Assembly: GCA_020426325.1 (NCBI GenBank)
Contig: JAGQQG010000036.1
Location: 1 to 54,532 of the forward strand
Source of the DNA: Planctomycetaceae bacterium
GTDB taxonomy: Bacteria; Planctomycetota; Planctomycetia; Planctomycetales; Planctomycetaceae
Direction: 5' to 3'
Length of the DNA: 54,532 bases
Shown here: in pieces, positions 34,737-43,052 of the stretch
How the letters are laid out: the number at the start of each line of letters is the position of its first letter
How positions within the stretch are numbered: the first letter of the stretch is position 1
Made by a program: the position numbers and the translations under genes
Notes under the pieces: generated by a model
Seen by the model: the letters and a program-made list of their open reading frames with translations, nothing else
Told to the model about the DNA's origin: nothing
Databases searched by the model: none

Positions 34737-36935
34737 TCAGCCGGACGTGTCCTTGGCGGCGTCTGATGTCTCGGAAGTCTCTGTCGAATCGGTGTCTTCG
34801 TCTGACTGACTGTTTTGTGAATCATCGACCCAGGGAGGTGTGTACGCAGTGACTGTCGAGTTGGAGACGCAGACCAGTCGGTCCCCCACGACTTCGATCC
34901 AACCACCGTTCGACTCCAGATCAGCACCGCGGTAGATGGCCTTCTGGTCTCCGTTCTGCTTGTCGAGACAATAGATGCCCCGATTGGTGAAGACGTAAAC
35001 CGTGTCGCGTCCGACAACCGTGCTCAGCCCCCCGCCCACGATGGGCAGCCGCCGTGCCCATCGGAGTTTCTGCGACTCGCGGTCGATCGCCATCATCTCG
35101 CGGGTCATGACGTAAAGATGGTTCTCATCCACGCCAGCGAGCACCGCTTCGACTTCGACCGGTCTCTTCCATACGACTTCGGGCTTACTGAGATCAACCG
35201 CGAACAACTCGTTGCTGCAGGCTTCCTTGAAGTAAACAGTGCCATCTTCTTCCAGGATTGCCCCTTGAGAGTGTAACGCAATCACGTCTTCCAGTGGTTC
35301 GTTGCCATACCAGAAGAAGTTGTCACCGGCAGAACTTGGCGGACCTTTGAATTTGAGAATCCATTGGACCTCTTTGCCTAACGAGTCCAGTGCAATGAGG
35401 GCACCGTTGTTCGTCAGGACCAGGACGGCGTCATTCGTCTTCAAGAAAATCGGGACAGGGTTCTGTTGCTGATATCGTCTGCTCTTCTGGATCTGAGTCG
35501 CTGTGCCCAGTTCCTTTGACCAGTCCTCCGATCCGTCAGACAACTTGAGTGACCTCAGTGTCATCTTGCTTCCGTTTCGTTCATGCGTGGCCACCAGCAC
35601 GTTGTCGCCAACCATTAACGGCTGCCCGATGAAACTCTCGCTGGAAAGAGAACTCACTTTCTCCGAGTTCCAACGCTCCTTACCCGTGTCCAGTTCGTAA
35701 GCGATGAGACGGAACGGCTCTCGATAGTTATTCAGTTTCTCGGGATTCAGAGAAATGGCCAGAACGGTGTTGCCGCCTGCAACGACTGCGAACTGTTCGA
35801 TGTTCGTCTGCGAATGGGGCATCTGACCGAACTGAGAATTCAGTTTGTCGAACTTCTCACTTCGCCATTGCAACTTGCCGGTCGTAACATCGATTGCAAA
35901 CACGATCCCGAACCAGTTGCAGATCAAACGCCCTCCAATCGCGGTGAACGGCGGAACATAGGTCTCAACTCCGTTACGATACCAGTAGTTGCTGCGCACA
36001 GACTGGTCCAACATCTTTTTACCGGCATCGGAAAGATACTGGACCTGCCATGCGATTGGAGTGTCCTCCGGCAAAACTCCCTCTGCAAGGACGGGTTCCT
36101 CGTTCGACTCACCGAGAGTCGACTCAGAGGACTCACTGTCGGATTGCAGTGACTTGAGAAACTCCACTGGTTCGACGTCCTGTCCGCCGAGCGTGACCAT
36201 CTCTCCGGGAAAACGCTGCTCGATGTCGTTGACGATCGCGGCAAACTGTTTGGCTCGACCTGAACGCAACAAGGCGATGGCACGTTTGACCTGGAGGCGA
36301 AGTTCGCCGATCTCCGTGTTGGGCTGATGATCCAGGATGGCACGCCAGTAACGTTCAGCTCCACGAAAGTCCCCCTGCTCAAACGCCGCATCTCCCAGTA
36401 GATTGGCAGCATCATCACCGACGGAGGTCAAAAAGAACTCGTCGAACACCTGCCGGGCCACTTTGACATCATTTCCCGGCTCTGGGTTTTCTTGTTCAAT
36501 CTGACGGAACAGTTCGCGAGCCTTGGCGTCGAAGAAGACCCGAAATGCTTCCCGCCCTTCCGCGGGAAGTTCTGCTACGACCTGCCAGATGAGACTATGA
36601 GCCGGGACGATCATCCCTCCACTTGCTTTGAGCATGCCCACACGCTTGTCGGAGGGAATCTCCTCAATCGCTCGAAATGCTTTCTCCCAGTCCTTCCGCT
36701 CCGCGAACCGCTCAAAGTCTTTGAATGACGTTTCCAGAGAGTCGTCCACCTGAACCTGAAACCCGCCAAGGTTCTTTTCTTCGTCGTCGGACGCAGAAAC
36801 AGCAGGAGTCGCCATCACGATTTGAGCAACAGCTGTGGTCGGGACATTCGCAAGTCCGATGGGGACGACGGCGATCCAAAAGATGAAACCCCACAACTCA
36901 CGACGTCGATGGCTATTTGATGAGAGTCTTGCCAT
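34737..36935 (-). CDS. Exported TPR-like plus PQQ-type beta-propeller protein
   Basis: 732 residues. An N-terminal Arg-rich signal segment (hydrophobic about 14-37) is followed by a helical TPR-like region (about 60-260, FERFAERKDWEKAFRAIEEI and AERYWRAIL). The C-terminal propeller (about 290-700) has blades with DVTTGKLQWRSE, LDTGKERWNSE and LSDGSEDWSKE. The end is acidic and rich in Ser/Thr. Such proteins serve as extracytoplasmic scaffolds; no PQQ enzyme residues were identified. It is first in the long minus-strand series and divergent from another PQQ-type protein. Confidence 0.88.
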   Translation of the reverse strand: MARLSSNSHRRRELWGFIFWIAVVPIGLANVPTTAVAQIVMATPAVSASDDEEKNLGGFQVQVDDSLETSFKDFERFAERKDWEKAFRAIEEIPSDKRVGMLKASGGMIVPAHSLIWQVVAELPAEGREAFRVFFDAKARELFRQIEQENPEPGNDVKVARQVFDEFFLTSVGDDAANLLGDAAFEQGDFRGAERYWRAILDHQPNTEIGELRLQVKRAIALLRSGRAKQFAAIVNDIEQRFPGEMVTLGGQDVEPVEFLKSLQSDSESSESTLGESNEEPVLAEGVLPEDTPIAWQVQYLSDAGKKMLDQSVRSNYWYRNGVETYVPPFTAIGGRLICNWFGIVFAIDVTTGKLQWRSEKFDKLNSQFGQMPHSQTNIEQFAVVAGGNTVLAISLNPEKLNNYREPFRLIAYELDTGKERWNSEKVSSLSSESFIGQPLMVGDNVLVATHERNGSKMTLRSLKLSDGSEDWSKELGTATQIQKSRRYQQQNPVPIFLKTNDAVLVLTNNGALIALDSLGKEVQWILKFKGPPSSAGDNFFWYGNEPLEDVIALHSQGAILEEDGTVYFKEACSNELFAVDLSKPEVVWKRPVEVEAVLAGVDENHLYVMTREMMAIDRESQKLRWARRLPIVGGGLSTVVGRDTVYVFTNRGIYCLDKQNGDQKAIYRGADLESNGGWIEVVGDRLVCVSNSTVTAYTPPWVDDSQNSQSDEDTDSTETSETSDAAKDTSG

Positions 36936-37363
36936 GATCCTCGACCGTTGGTTAAGGGAGCATTGCCGAATATTTCTCGATGAGCTGAATGCTCACCGGC
37001 AGCTGTTGAACTTCAGACTCTAATTTGCCGTTTCTCTGGTCGATGCACGCACCTTGTTCGCAGTTGGTTCGCCTTCCTTTACGAAAAACACGACGATCTG
37101 TTGGATCATTCTCTCCAAAGTTTTTTCCGAAATCCTTTGATGACCAATCAGGAGATAGTTCCCGTTCGTTCGCGAATTGCCGACTGATCAGCTGAATTTG
37201 ATGCGTCAAGATTGCTGTTCATCTCAGCCTATCCACGTGATTGCGACCTGACAACTACCGCAAGGGAGCGACAGCAATTCGATTTCAAATTTGCTAACAT
37301 GCATCCGATAGCTGCCTCATTAATCTGTCGTAGGCTGCCTTTGAATCACTCAGAAATTCCCTG
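36936..37363. other. Divergent promoter region between two PQQ-type genes
   Basis: 428 bases without a supported gene; the minus-strand frame 36952-37209 has no motif. It should hold the promoters for the 19-kb minus-strand series and for the plus-strand propeller gene. No clear -35/-10 pair was identified by eye. Confidence 0.5.
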
Positions 37364-38659
37364 ATGACCAGACAAATTGATAAGTCAATGCAGCATCATT
37401 CTTTCCGCCTGTTAGTTCTTTTTCTGAGCCTCATTTACATTGGATGGGGGAGCGCTCAACACACTCATCTGCGGGCTGGAGACTGGCCTCAGATTTTAGG
37501 ACCTTCCCGAAATGGAATTGCTGACGATGAGACGCTCGCGCCTTCCTGGCCCAAATCAGGACCGAAGGTCGTCTGGTCACGACCCGTTGGATCCGGCCTC
37601 GCGGGTGTCGCCATCCTGGGGAACAAGGGGGTTCTCTTTCATCGATTGGAAGACCGTGAAGTGGTGGAAGGCTTCGACGTCGCGACCGGCGAGTCGACAT
37701 GGACACAATCCTATGCAAGCTCGTTTCTTCCACAGGTCGGATCAGAGGACGGCCCGCTCTGCGTTCCCACGATCGCTGGCGACCTTGTTGTTACCTTCGG
37801 TGCGCAAGGAGTTTTGTCCTGTTTTGACTTGAAGACCGGCCGACAGCTCTGGCAACGAAAGACTCACACAGAGTTTGAAGCACTCGAAGGCTACTTTGGA
37901 GCCGGGAGTTGTCCGCTCGTGGTCGGCGATCGGGTTTTTGTGAACGTCGGAGGCCATAAGACGGACGCTGGCATTGTTGCAATCGACTTGCGAGATGGTG
38001 AGACACTTTGGCATGTCACGAATGAACGTGCCAGCTATGCAGCTCCGATCGACGCCACCATTACAGGCCAGCAGACAATCATTTGTCTCGCACGGACCAA
38101 GTGCCTCGGTCTCGATCCGAAAGATGGAGCAGTCCGCTTTGAAATCCCATTCGGTCGTCTGGGGCCGACAGTCAATGCAGCCCTACCGATTATCGATGAC
38201 GATCGGCTGTTCCTGACGGCCAGCTACGGAATCGGCGCGCTTTCTGCCCGGCTGTCCGCTGACGGAGCTAAGGAACTCTGGAGACGCGCAGACTCACTTG
38301 CCAGTCAGTACACGACTCCCATTCTGCATGACGATGTGTATTACGCCATCGATGGTCGACAGGACGGACCGCCCGCTGACCTTGTCTGTCTCGACCCGAA
38401 CACCGGCGATCGTTTGTGGACCGAGGAGGGATTTGGCTACGCCACGCTGATCCGGGCCGGTGATCAGATGATTGCGGTCAAGACTGACGGCGAATTGGTG
38501 CTCATGAAGACAAGCCAAGTTGGTTTCGAGCCCCTCAGCCAATCTCGCCTGACTTCCCGCACGATGCGCCCGCTACCCGCACTGTCGAATGGCCGCCTCT
38601 ATGTGCGCGACACGAAGACTCTGTATTGCGTTGATGTCGGCAAGCGTCCTTCGGATTGA
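37364..38659 (+). CDS. Exported PQQ-type beta-propeller protein
   Basis: 431 residues. A hydrophobic signal segment (about 14-30) is followed by the planctomycete GDWPQILGPSRNG motif, a hallmark of these outer propeller proteins. The blades carry DVATGESTWTQ, DLKTGRQLWQR, DLRDGETLWHV and DPNTGDRLWTE. It resembles the propeller half of 34737-36935 but lacks the TPR-like part. Its stop touches the stop of the convergent DedA-like gene (38660) with no gap and no terminator between. ATG 37364 or the ATG at 37388 could be the start. Confidence 0.87.
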   Translation: MTRQIDKSMQHHSFRLLVLFLSLIYIGWGSAQHTHLRAGDWPQILGPSRNGIADDETLAPSWPKSGPKVVWSRPVGSGLAGVAILGNKGVLFHRLEDREVVEGFDVATGESTWTQSYASSFLPQVGSEDGPLCVPTIAGDLVVTFGAQGVLSCFDLKTGRQLWQRKTHTEFEALEGYFGAGSCPLVVGDRVFVNVGGHKTDAGIVAIDLRDGETLWHVTNERASYAAPIDATITGQQTIICLARTKCLGLDPKDGAVRFEIPFGRLGPTVNAALPIIDDDRLFLTASYGIGALSARLSADGAKELWRRADSLASQYTTPILHDDVYYAIDGRQDGPPADLVCLDPNTGDRLWTEEGFGYATLIRAGDQMIAVKTDGELVLMKTSQVGFEPLSQSRLTSRTMRPLPALSNGRLYVRDTKTLYCVDVGKRPSD

Positions 38660-39325
38660 TCAATTCTGCTCGTCCGTCAAATGCGAGTTCCGACGGATTC
38701 GCTTGCGGACGAGGATAGCAATCCCAAGTGGCAGGAGAACTGAAGCGATGACTGCCACTGCCAGTGAGTCCCGTTCGACGAAGTATGCACCGAATGCTGC
38801 GTAAGCCATTGAGATCACGAGATTGCTCAACAACACGGCTGGCAGAAAATTTCTCCATGGGAGTTTCAGCACGCCCATCAACAGCACACATGCTTCTGCG
38901 AGGATCGGCAGGGCCCGAGTGAAGACAAGGACTGCTGGTCCAAACTGCAGTTGAGCCCCCTCAATTGCAGAGACATCCCGGCCGCCGAAACGGAGTGCGA
39001 ACGGTCTGCCCAGCCAACGGGCCAATGCGAACCCCAGGACGGCACCGAGTGACATCCCCAACCAGGAGGCAAGAGTTCCCGAGAGGAAACCGAGTTTGCC
39101 TCCCGCATACGTGCTGACTCCGCTGGAGGGGATGGGAAGCAATATGTCGAGCGACAATACCAGCACGATCATCCAGAACCGAGTCCGAGTCGACCACTCC
39201 TGCTGCACCCACTCCTGGACCTCAGCCTCAAAGCTGTCTCCCAGCAGGAGGAACGGCATGATCGGCACCAGCAACACCAGGCTGATGAGGATTAACGGCC
39301 TCCGTAGATCATGAGCGCGTCTCAC
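38660..39325 (-). CDS. DedA/VTT-type membrane protein
   Basis: 221 residues with about five or six hydrophobic segments. The VTT (SNARE-associated) features are visible: LLPIPSSGVSTYAGGKLGFLSGTL, then GAVLGFALARWLGR and FTRALPILAEACVLLMGVLKLPWRNFL. DedA-family proteins move polyprenyl-phosphate or lipids across the membrane and affect envelope integrity. Its ATG overlaps the stop of the lysine-rich protein gene by 4 bases, so the two are translated together. Confidence 0.85.
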   Translation of the reverse strand: MRRAHDLRRPLILISLVLLVPIMPFLLLGDSFEAEVQEWVQQEWSTRTRFWMIVLVLSLDILLPIPSSGVSTYAGGKLGFLSGTLASWLGMSLGAVLGFALARWLGRPFALRFGGRDVSAIEGAQLQFGPAVLVFTRALPILAEACVLLMGVLKLPWRNFLPAVLLSNLVISMAYAAFGAYFVERDSLAVAVIASVLLPLGIAILVRKRIRRNSHLTDEQN

Positions 39326-39780
39326 CGGATTTGCTTTATGAACTCGACTGCGAACTTCTGGTCGCCCGCCAGGAAGCGGTTGTTGACAGCCAGAGCCTTT
39401 CGAATTCGCTCGACCGTCCGCATCAGGGGTGCTGTCAGCTCATGGATGATGATCTCGGGAGAGTGTTCTTCGAGTTCCTTGACCGTTTTGACTTTCAGGA
39501 ATTCGAAGACCTGCCGTGCTTCGTAGTCATTGCGAAACATTCGATCGAGATCTGCCGTGCCGGGGACTCGGGGGCGTCCCAGTGCAACGGGGCGCTTGGC
39601 AGCCTTCCGCTTGACTGGAACTTTCTTCTTGGTCTTGGAAACCTTCTTGGCAACTCGCTTCGCAGCTGGCTTCTTTTTGACCGCTTGCTTGGGAGCCGCC
39701 TTTGTTGACGCCTTCCGAACCTTGCTGGACTTCGGTGCCTGCCTGGTGTTCTTCACGCGACGGACGCTCTTCTTGGCCAT
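39322..39780 (-). CDS. Lysine-rich histone-H1-like protein
   Basis: 152 residues. Residues 1-68 are strongly basic (Lys, Arg, Ala, Pro, Val) with KKxxAKR- and PxKxxxK-type repeats, like the tails of eukaryotic H1 and bacterial Hc1-like proteins. Residues 75-152 form a separate compact helical domain (DLDRMFRNDYEARQVFEFL...EIIIHELTAPLMRTVERIR). Binding to DNA through the tail is likely; the role of the C-terminal domain is unknown. An AGGAG ribosome site lies 7 nt before the ATG. It is coupled by an ATGA overlap to a membrane protein gene. Confidence 0.85.
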   Translation of the reverse strand: MAKKSVRRVKNTRQAPKSSKVRKASTKAAPKQAVKKKPAAKRVAKKVSKTKKKVPVKRKAAKRPVALGRPRVPGTADLDRMFRNDYEARQVFEFLKVKTVKELEEHSPEIIIHELTAPLMRTVERIRKALAVNNRFLAGDQKFAVEFIKQIR

Positions 39781-39807
39781 CGCCGAACTCCTGGATTCCT
39801 GCCAGAT

Positions 39808-40461
39808 CTATGTCGTTTGCGAAGAGGTCGTCCGGTCCAAGCCGAGTACCTGCGCGGCTTGTGTGACCTCAGCGGCCAGCAACAACCCTTCTGCATTGTG
39901 ACGGAAAGCTGGTGAGACATGCCAGCGACCGAGGACATCGAACATTGGCTCGCATTCCGACGGTGTCATGCCGAAGTTTGACTTCAAGCGTTCTCCCTCA
40001 TCCGGCGCGACATCCTGGAATTGGCTGATCAGGAGAAAATGGCCTTCATTCGGCAGGCTGAGATGCAGGAACCGTAAATGATCCGGCAGCGATCGAACCA
40101 ATCCCGCTGGCTGAACGCGAGGACCCGAGGCCAGAAAATGAGTGGCGAATTCAGTGTCGGCATCAACAATTCTTGCGGAAGACTCGCAAACTGCGTACAC
40201 GACACTCTCATCGACGAGAGTCGCTGGATGTGATTCCTGTGAGCAAACTTTTGACCAGCAGTCCACCAGCAAATCGAGTTGGATCTGCGGAGCCACGTTT
40301 CTCAGGAAGGGCACCTCGGAGAGATAGCCCAATGCCCCTTCACCCACGAGTCCCATCTGGTCGGCCAGAGAGATGCGTTCCAGAGTCTCGAAGAACGCCA
40401 GCCGGAAAGCGACGTACGCGAGGTCGGAGTCGGTCAGGTGATCACCATTGATGTTGAGCAT
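39808..40461 (-). CDS. Protein of unknown function
   Basis: 217 residues, soluble, with no signal peptide or membrane segment. Leu-rich helical stretches and a C-terminal EGLLLAAEVTQAAQVLGLD segment are visible, and Cys is sparse. I recognise no family. It lies 27 bp upstream of the lysine-rich protein gene on the same strand, so all three genes (this one, the nucleoid-like protein and the DedA-like protein) may form one transcript. Confidence 0.7.
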   Translation of the reverse strand: MLNINGDHLTDSDLAYVAFRLAFFETLERISLADQMGLVGEGALGYLSEVPFLRNVAPQIQLDLLVDCWSKVCSQESHPATLVDESVVYAVCESSARIVDADTEFATHFLASGPRVQPAGLVRSLPDHLRFLHLSLPNEGHFLLISQFQDVAPDEGERLKSNFGMTPSECEPMFDVLGRWHVSPAFRHNAEGLLLAAEVTQAAQVLGLDRTTSSQTT

Positions 40462-40660
40462 GTCTCCATGCTGCCGGTGACTCGAACGAGACTCAAGGAA
40501 AATGTTTCAACTTGAATTCTGTCCGCGAAGAATCGCGGAGTTTGCCCGTACTTGCTGGTTTAGCTGAGCCTCTTCTCCAGACGGCATGGTCGCTCCATGT
40601 TGCCGAGATTGAACATGGTCGCAGGGCCGCGTCAGGCGGAACAGCCATCGACGGAGCGGT

Positions 40661-42787
40661 TTAGAAGTGATTCGACAGTCGTTGGTAGCGTGCCAGCGCC
40701 ATGAGCGGGAAGTATTGCCTGTACATGTGATAGCGGAGGTAAAACACTCTCGGGAAACCGGTTCCGGTGAATTGCTCCTCGTTCCACGTGCCGTCTTCCT
40801 GCTGTGTGCGGATGAGATACTCGATCCCGCGATTGACTGCATCCGAGTCGACCTCACCGGCTGCCATCAACCCCAGGAGGGCCCAGGCCGTCTGAGAAGC
40901 AGTCGTTTTTCCTTGCCCACGAAGCTCGGGCGAGTCGTAAGATTCGGGTGTCTCTCCCCAGCCGCCGTCAGCCTGCTGATAAGACTTGAACCATGCGACA
41001 GCTTTGCGAATACGGGGATCATCTGCTGGGACGCCGATCTCTCGCAGGCCGACAATGACCTGCCAGGTCCCGTAGATGTAATTCACCCCCCAGCGACCAT
41101 ACCAGCAGTGGTCCCGTTCCTGTTCATTCCAGACAAAGTCGATCGCCGTCCGGATCACTGCATGATCCGCATTGATTCCGAGGACTCCAAACATCTCCAG
41201 CGTGCGAGCAGTGATGTCGGCAGTCGGTGGGTCGATCATCGCGTTGTGATCGGCAAAGGGGACGCGAGTCAGCAATTCTCGGTCGTTGTTGGCGTCGAAG
41301 GCACCCCAGCCACCGTTGCGACTCTGCATGGCCAGCACCCAGCGAACACCCCGCTGCATCGCGGCAAGCATCGGTGCCATCCTCTCGATGTCCGCGACCG
41401 CTTGTACGGTGCTGGACGCTTCACCGGTAACGATTGTTCGCAACTCGGCGTTCGGCGTATGACCCTGCGGACCGGTCGGAGTCAGCGTGGCTTTCCACGA
41501 TCGATGTCGTTCTCCCGGCAGGCAGCGAGCCAGTGCCATCGTCACCATGATCGTATCGTCGATATCCGGATAGAACTCGTTGTTAAATTCAAAGCACCAT
41601 CCCCCCGGCTCGACCTCGGGAATTTTGACTGACCAGTCCCCGGCGCGTCGAACCTCTTGAGTCAGTAGCCAGTCGACGGATTTTCGGATCGAGGCATGGT
41701 CGCTAGGCACATTGGCTTCTCGCAATGCGATCGTGGTGAGAGCTGTGTCCCAAACGGGGGATCGGCAGGGTTCCAGCCGGACTGTGTCTCCCTCGCGAAT
41801 CATGAGCTTGTCCAACTCATTGAGCTGTTGCATCACCTCCGGAGAATCGTCTTCGTAGCCCAAACATCGCAAGGCTACGATACTCCAGACGATGGGGGGG
41901 AAGATGGCCCCCAGTCCGTCGCTGTCCGCAAAGCGGTCGAACATCCATTGTTTCGCCTTTCGAATCGCGACGCGGCGAAACGGGGTCAGCCGACATGTCT
42001 CCAATACTTTCCAAATCCGATCTCCGGCCCGGAAGAATTTGCTCCAGTTGATCAGGGTTCGCTTTGCAAGGCCATCCAGCTGTTCCGACTCCGGCATCGT
42101 GACCGGTAGCTCCTCGGGAGACCTGACGAACAACTCTCGAATGCTCAACTCCTCGGGCAGTTCACGCACTGGCTGGTATGCCCACAAGAGGCTGAGCGGG
42201 ACAACGATCGTCCGCGACCAGGAAGACATCTCATAAATGTTGAACGGCATCCAGAGCGGCAGAAGCGTCAACTCCGGTGGAACGACAGGGCACTGTCGGT
42301 ACTCAATCTGTCCCAGCAGGGCGAGGTAGTAGCGGGTAAAACTGTTCACCTTCTCGGCACCGCCAGCCGAGAGAATGGCATGTCGCGCACGAGCCATTTC
42401 TTCCGAGGCAGGATCATGCCCGGTCAGCTTGAGCGCGAAGTACGCCTTGACCGAGACGCTCATCTCCAGCGGACCGCCGGGATATTGACTCCATCCTCCC
42501 TCGGGGCGTTGCTGTCTGCGGAGATATTCGGCCGCCTGCAGGGCGACCTCCGACTTCTCACGCTTCATCCAGGCAAGCAGCAGGATGTACTCCGATTCGA
42601 GGATCGTGTCCCCTTGTAGTTCACCCAGCCAATAACCCTCCGGGTGCTGCTGAGCAAGCAGGTAATCCCGAGATTTCCGAACGGCCTGCTCGACCTGTGC
42701 TGCTGATTCGTTGAGATGGGAGTGAAGGACATCGACATGCGCACCGTCAAAGCGGACGCGTCCTTGCGAAAGACGGCTGGAACTCAT
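40661..42787 (-). CDS. shc: Squalene-hopene cyclase
   Basis: 708 residues from the ATG at 42787 (AAGGA 6 nt upstream). The frame continues to 42847, but without a ribosome site. The acid catalytic motif D-I-D-D is at about 408-411 (FYPDIDDTIMV). QW repeats recur (QRPEGGWSQ, QSRNGGWGAFD, QQADGGWGE, QQEDGTWNE). The substrate-side GNPY-like and WYGRWGVNYIYGTW blocks are present. It converts squalene into hopanoids at the membrane. An extra segment of about 35-45 residues (about 430-475) lies between the catalytic region and the next QW repeat. Transcribed alone. Confidence 0.95.
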   Translation of the reverse strand: MSSSRLSQGRVRFDGAHVDVLHSHLNESAAQVEQAVRKSRDYLLAQQHPEGYWLGELQGDTILESEYILLLAWMKREKSEVALQAAEYLRRQQRPEGGWSQYPGGPLEMSVSVKAYFALKLTGHDPASEEMARARHAILSAGGAEKVNSFTRYYLALLGQIEYRQCPVVPPELTLLPLWMPFNIYEMSSWSRTIVVPLSLLWAYQPVRELPEELSIRELFVRSPEELPVTMPESEQLDGLAKRTLINWSKFFRAGDRIWKVLETCRLTPFRRVAIRKAKQWMFDRFADSDGLGAIFPPIVWSIVALRCLGYEDDSPEVMQQLNELDKLMIREGDTVRLEPCRSPVWDTALTTIALREANVPSDHASIRKSVDWLLTQEVRRAGDWSVKIPEVEPGGWCFEFNNEFYPDIDDTIMVTMALARCLPGERHRSWKATLTPTGPQGHTPNAELRTIVTGEASSTVQAVADIERMAPMLAAMQRGVRWVLAMQSRNGGWGAFDANNDRELLTRVPFADHNAMIDPPTADITARTLEMFGVLGINADHAVIRTAIDFVWNEQERDHCWYGRWGVNYIYGTWQVIVGLREIGVPADDPRIRKAVAWFKSYQQADGGWGETPESYDSPELRGQGKTTASQTAWALLGLMAAGEVDSDAVNRGIEYLIRTQQEDGTWNEEQFTGTGFPRVFYLRYHMYRQYFPLMALARYQRLSNHF

Positions 42788-43020
42788 TTCCTGTCCTTGA
42801 TCTGCCCGCGTGATGCGAGATGAACCGGGTCGAAGGTTTCCGACCAACGTGCCTGCGCTAACCCGGAATATGGGCGGATGTTATGGACACTCAACTATTT
42901 GGGGCAAGGGCAAAACATCCCGCCTGAACATTCAGGGCCCACCTGTGTTACGCATACTGCATAACTTCAAATGGCAAGCGGCTTGAAGATATGCCACGAG
43001 GTCGATCTGGAGCCCGAGAT

Positions 43021-43038
43021 ATCGGCCAGATGGCCGAT
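43021..43038 (-). terminator. Hairpin after the giant cytochrome gene
   Basis: ATCGGCC-AGAT-GGCCGAT forms a 7-bp perfect stem with a 4-base loop, 14 bp beyond the stop of the minus-strand gene at 43053. It has no clear U-tract, so a transcript-end role is possible but weak. Confidence 0.35.
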
Positions 43039-43052
43039 TCATTGGTCAAAGA

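Noticed and set aside
36952-37209. 85-codon open frame upstream of the PQQ-type gene
   Set aside because: No family motif or ribosome site; lies in a probable promoter region.
40667-41632. 321-codon open frame on the plus strand
   Set aside because: Antisense shadow of squalene-hopene cyclase; no motif.
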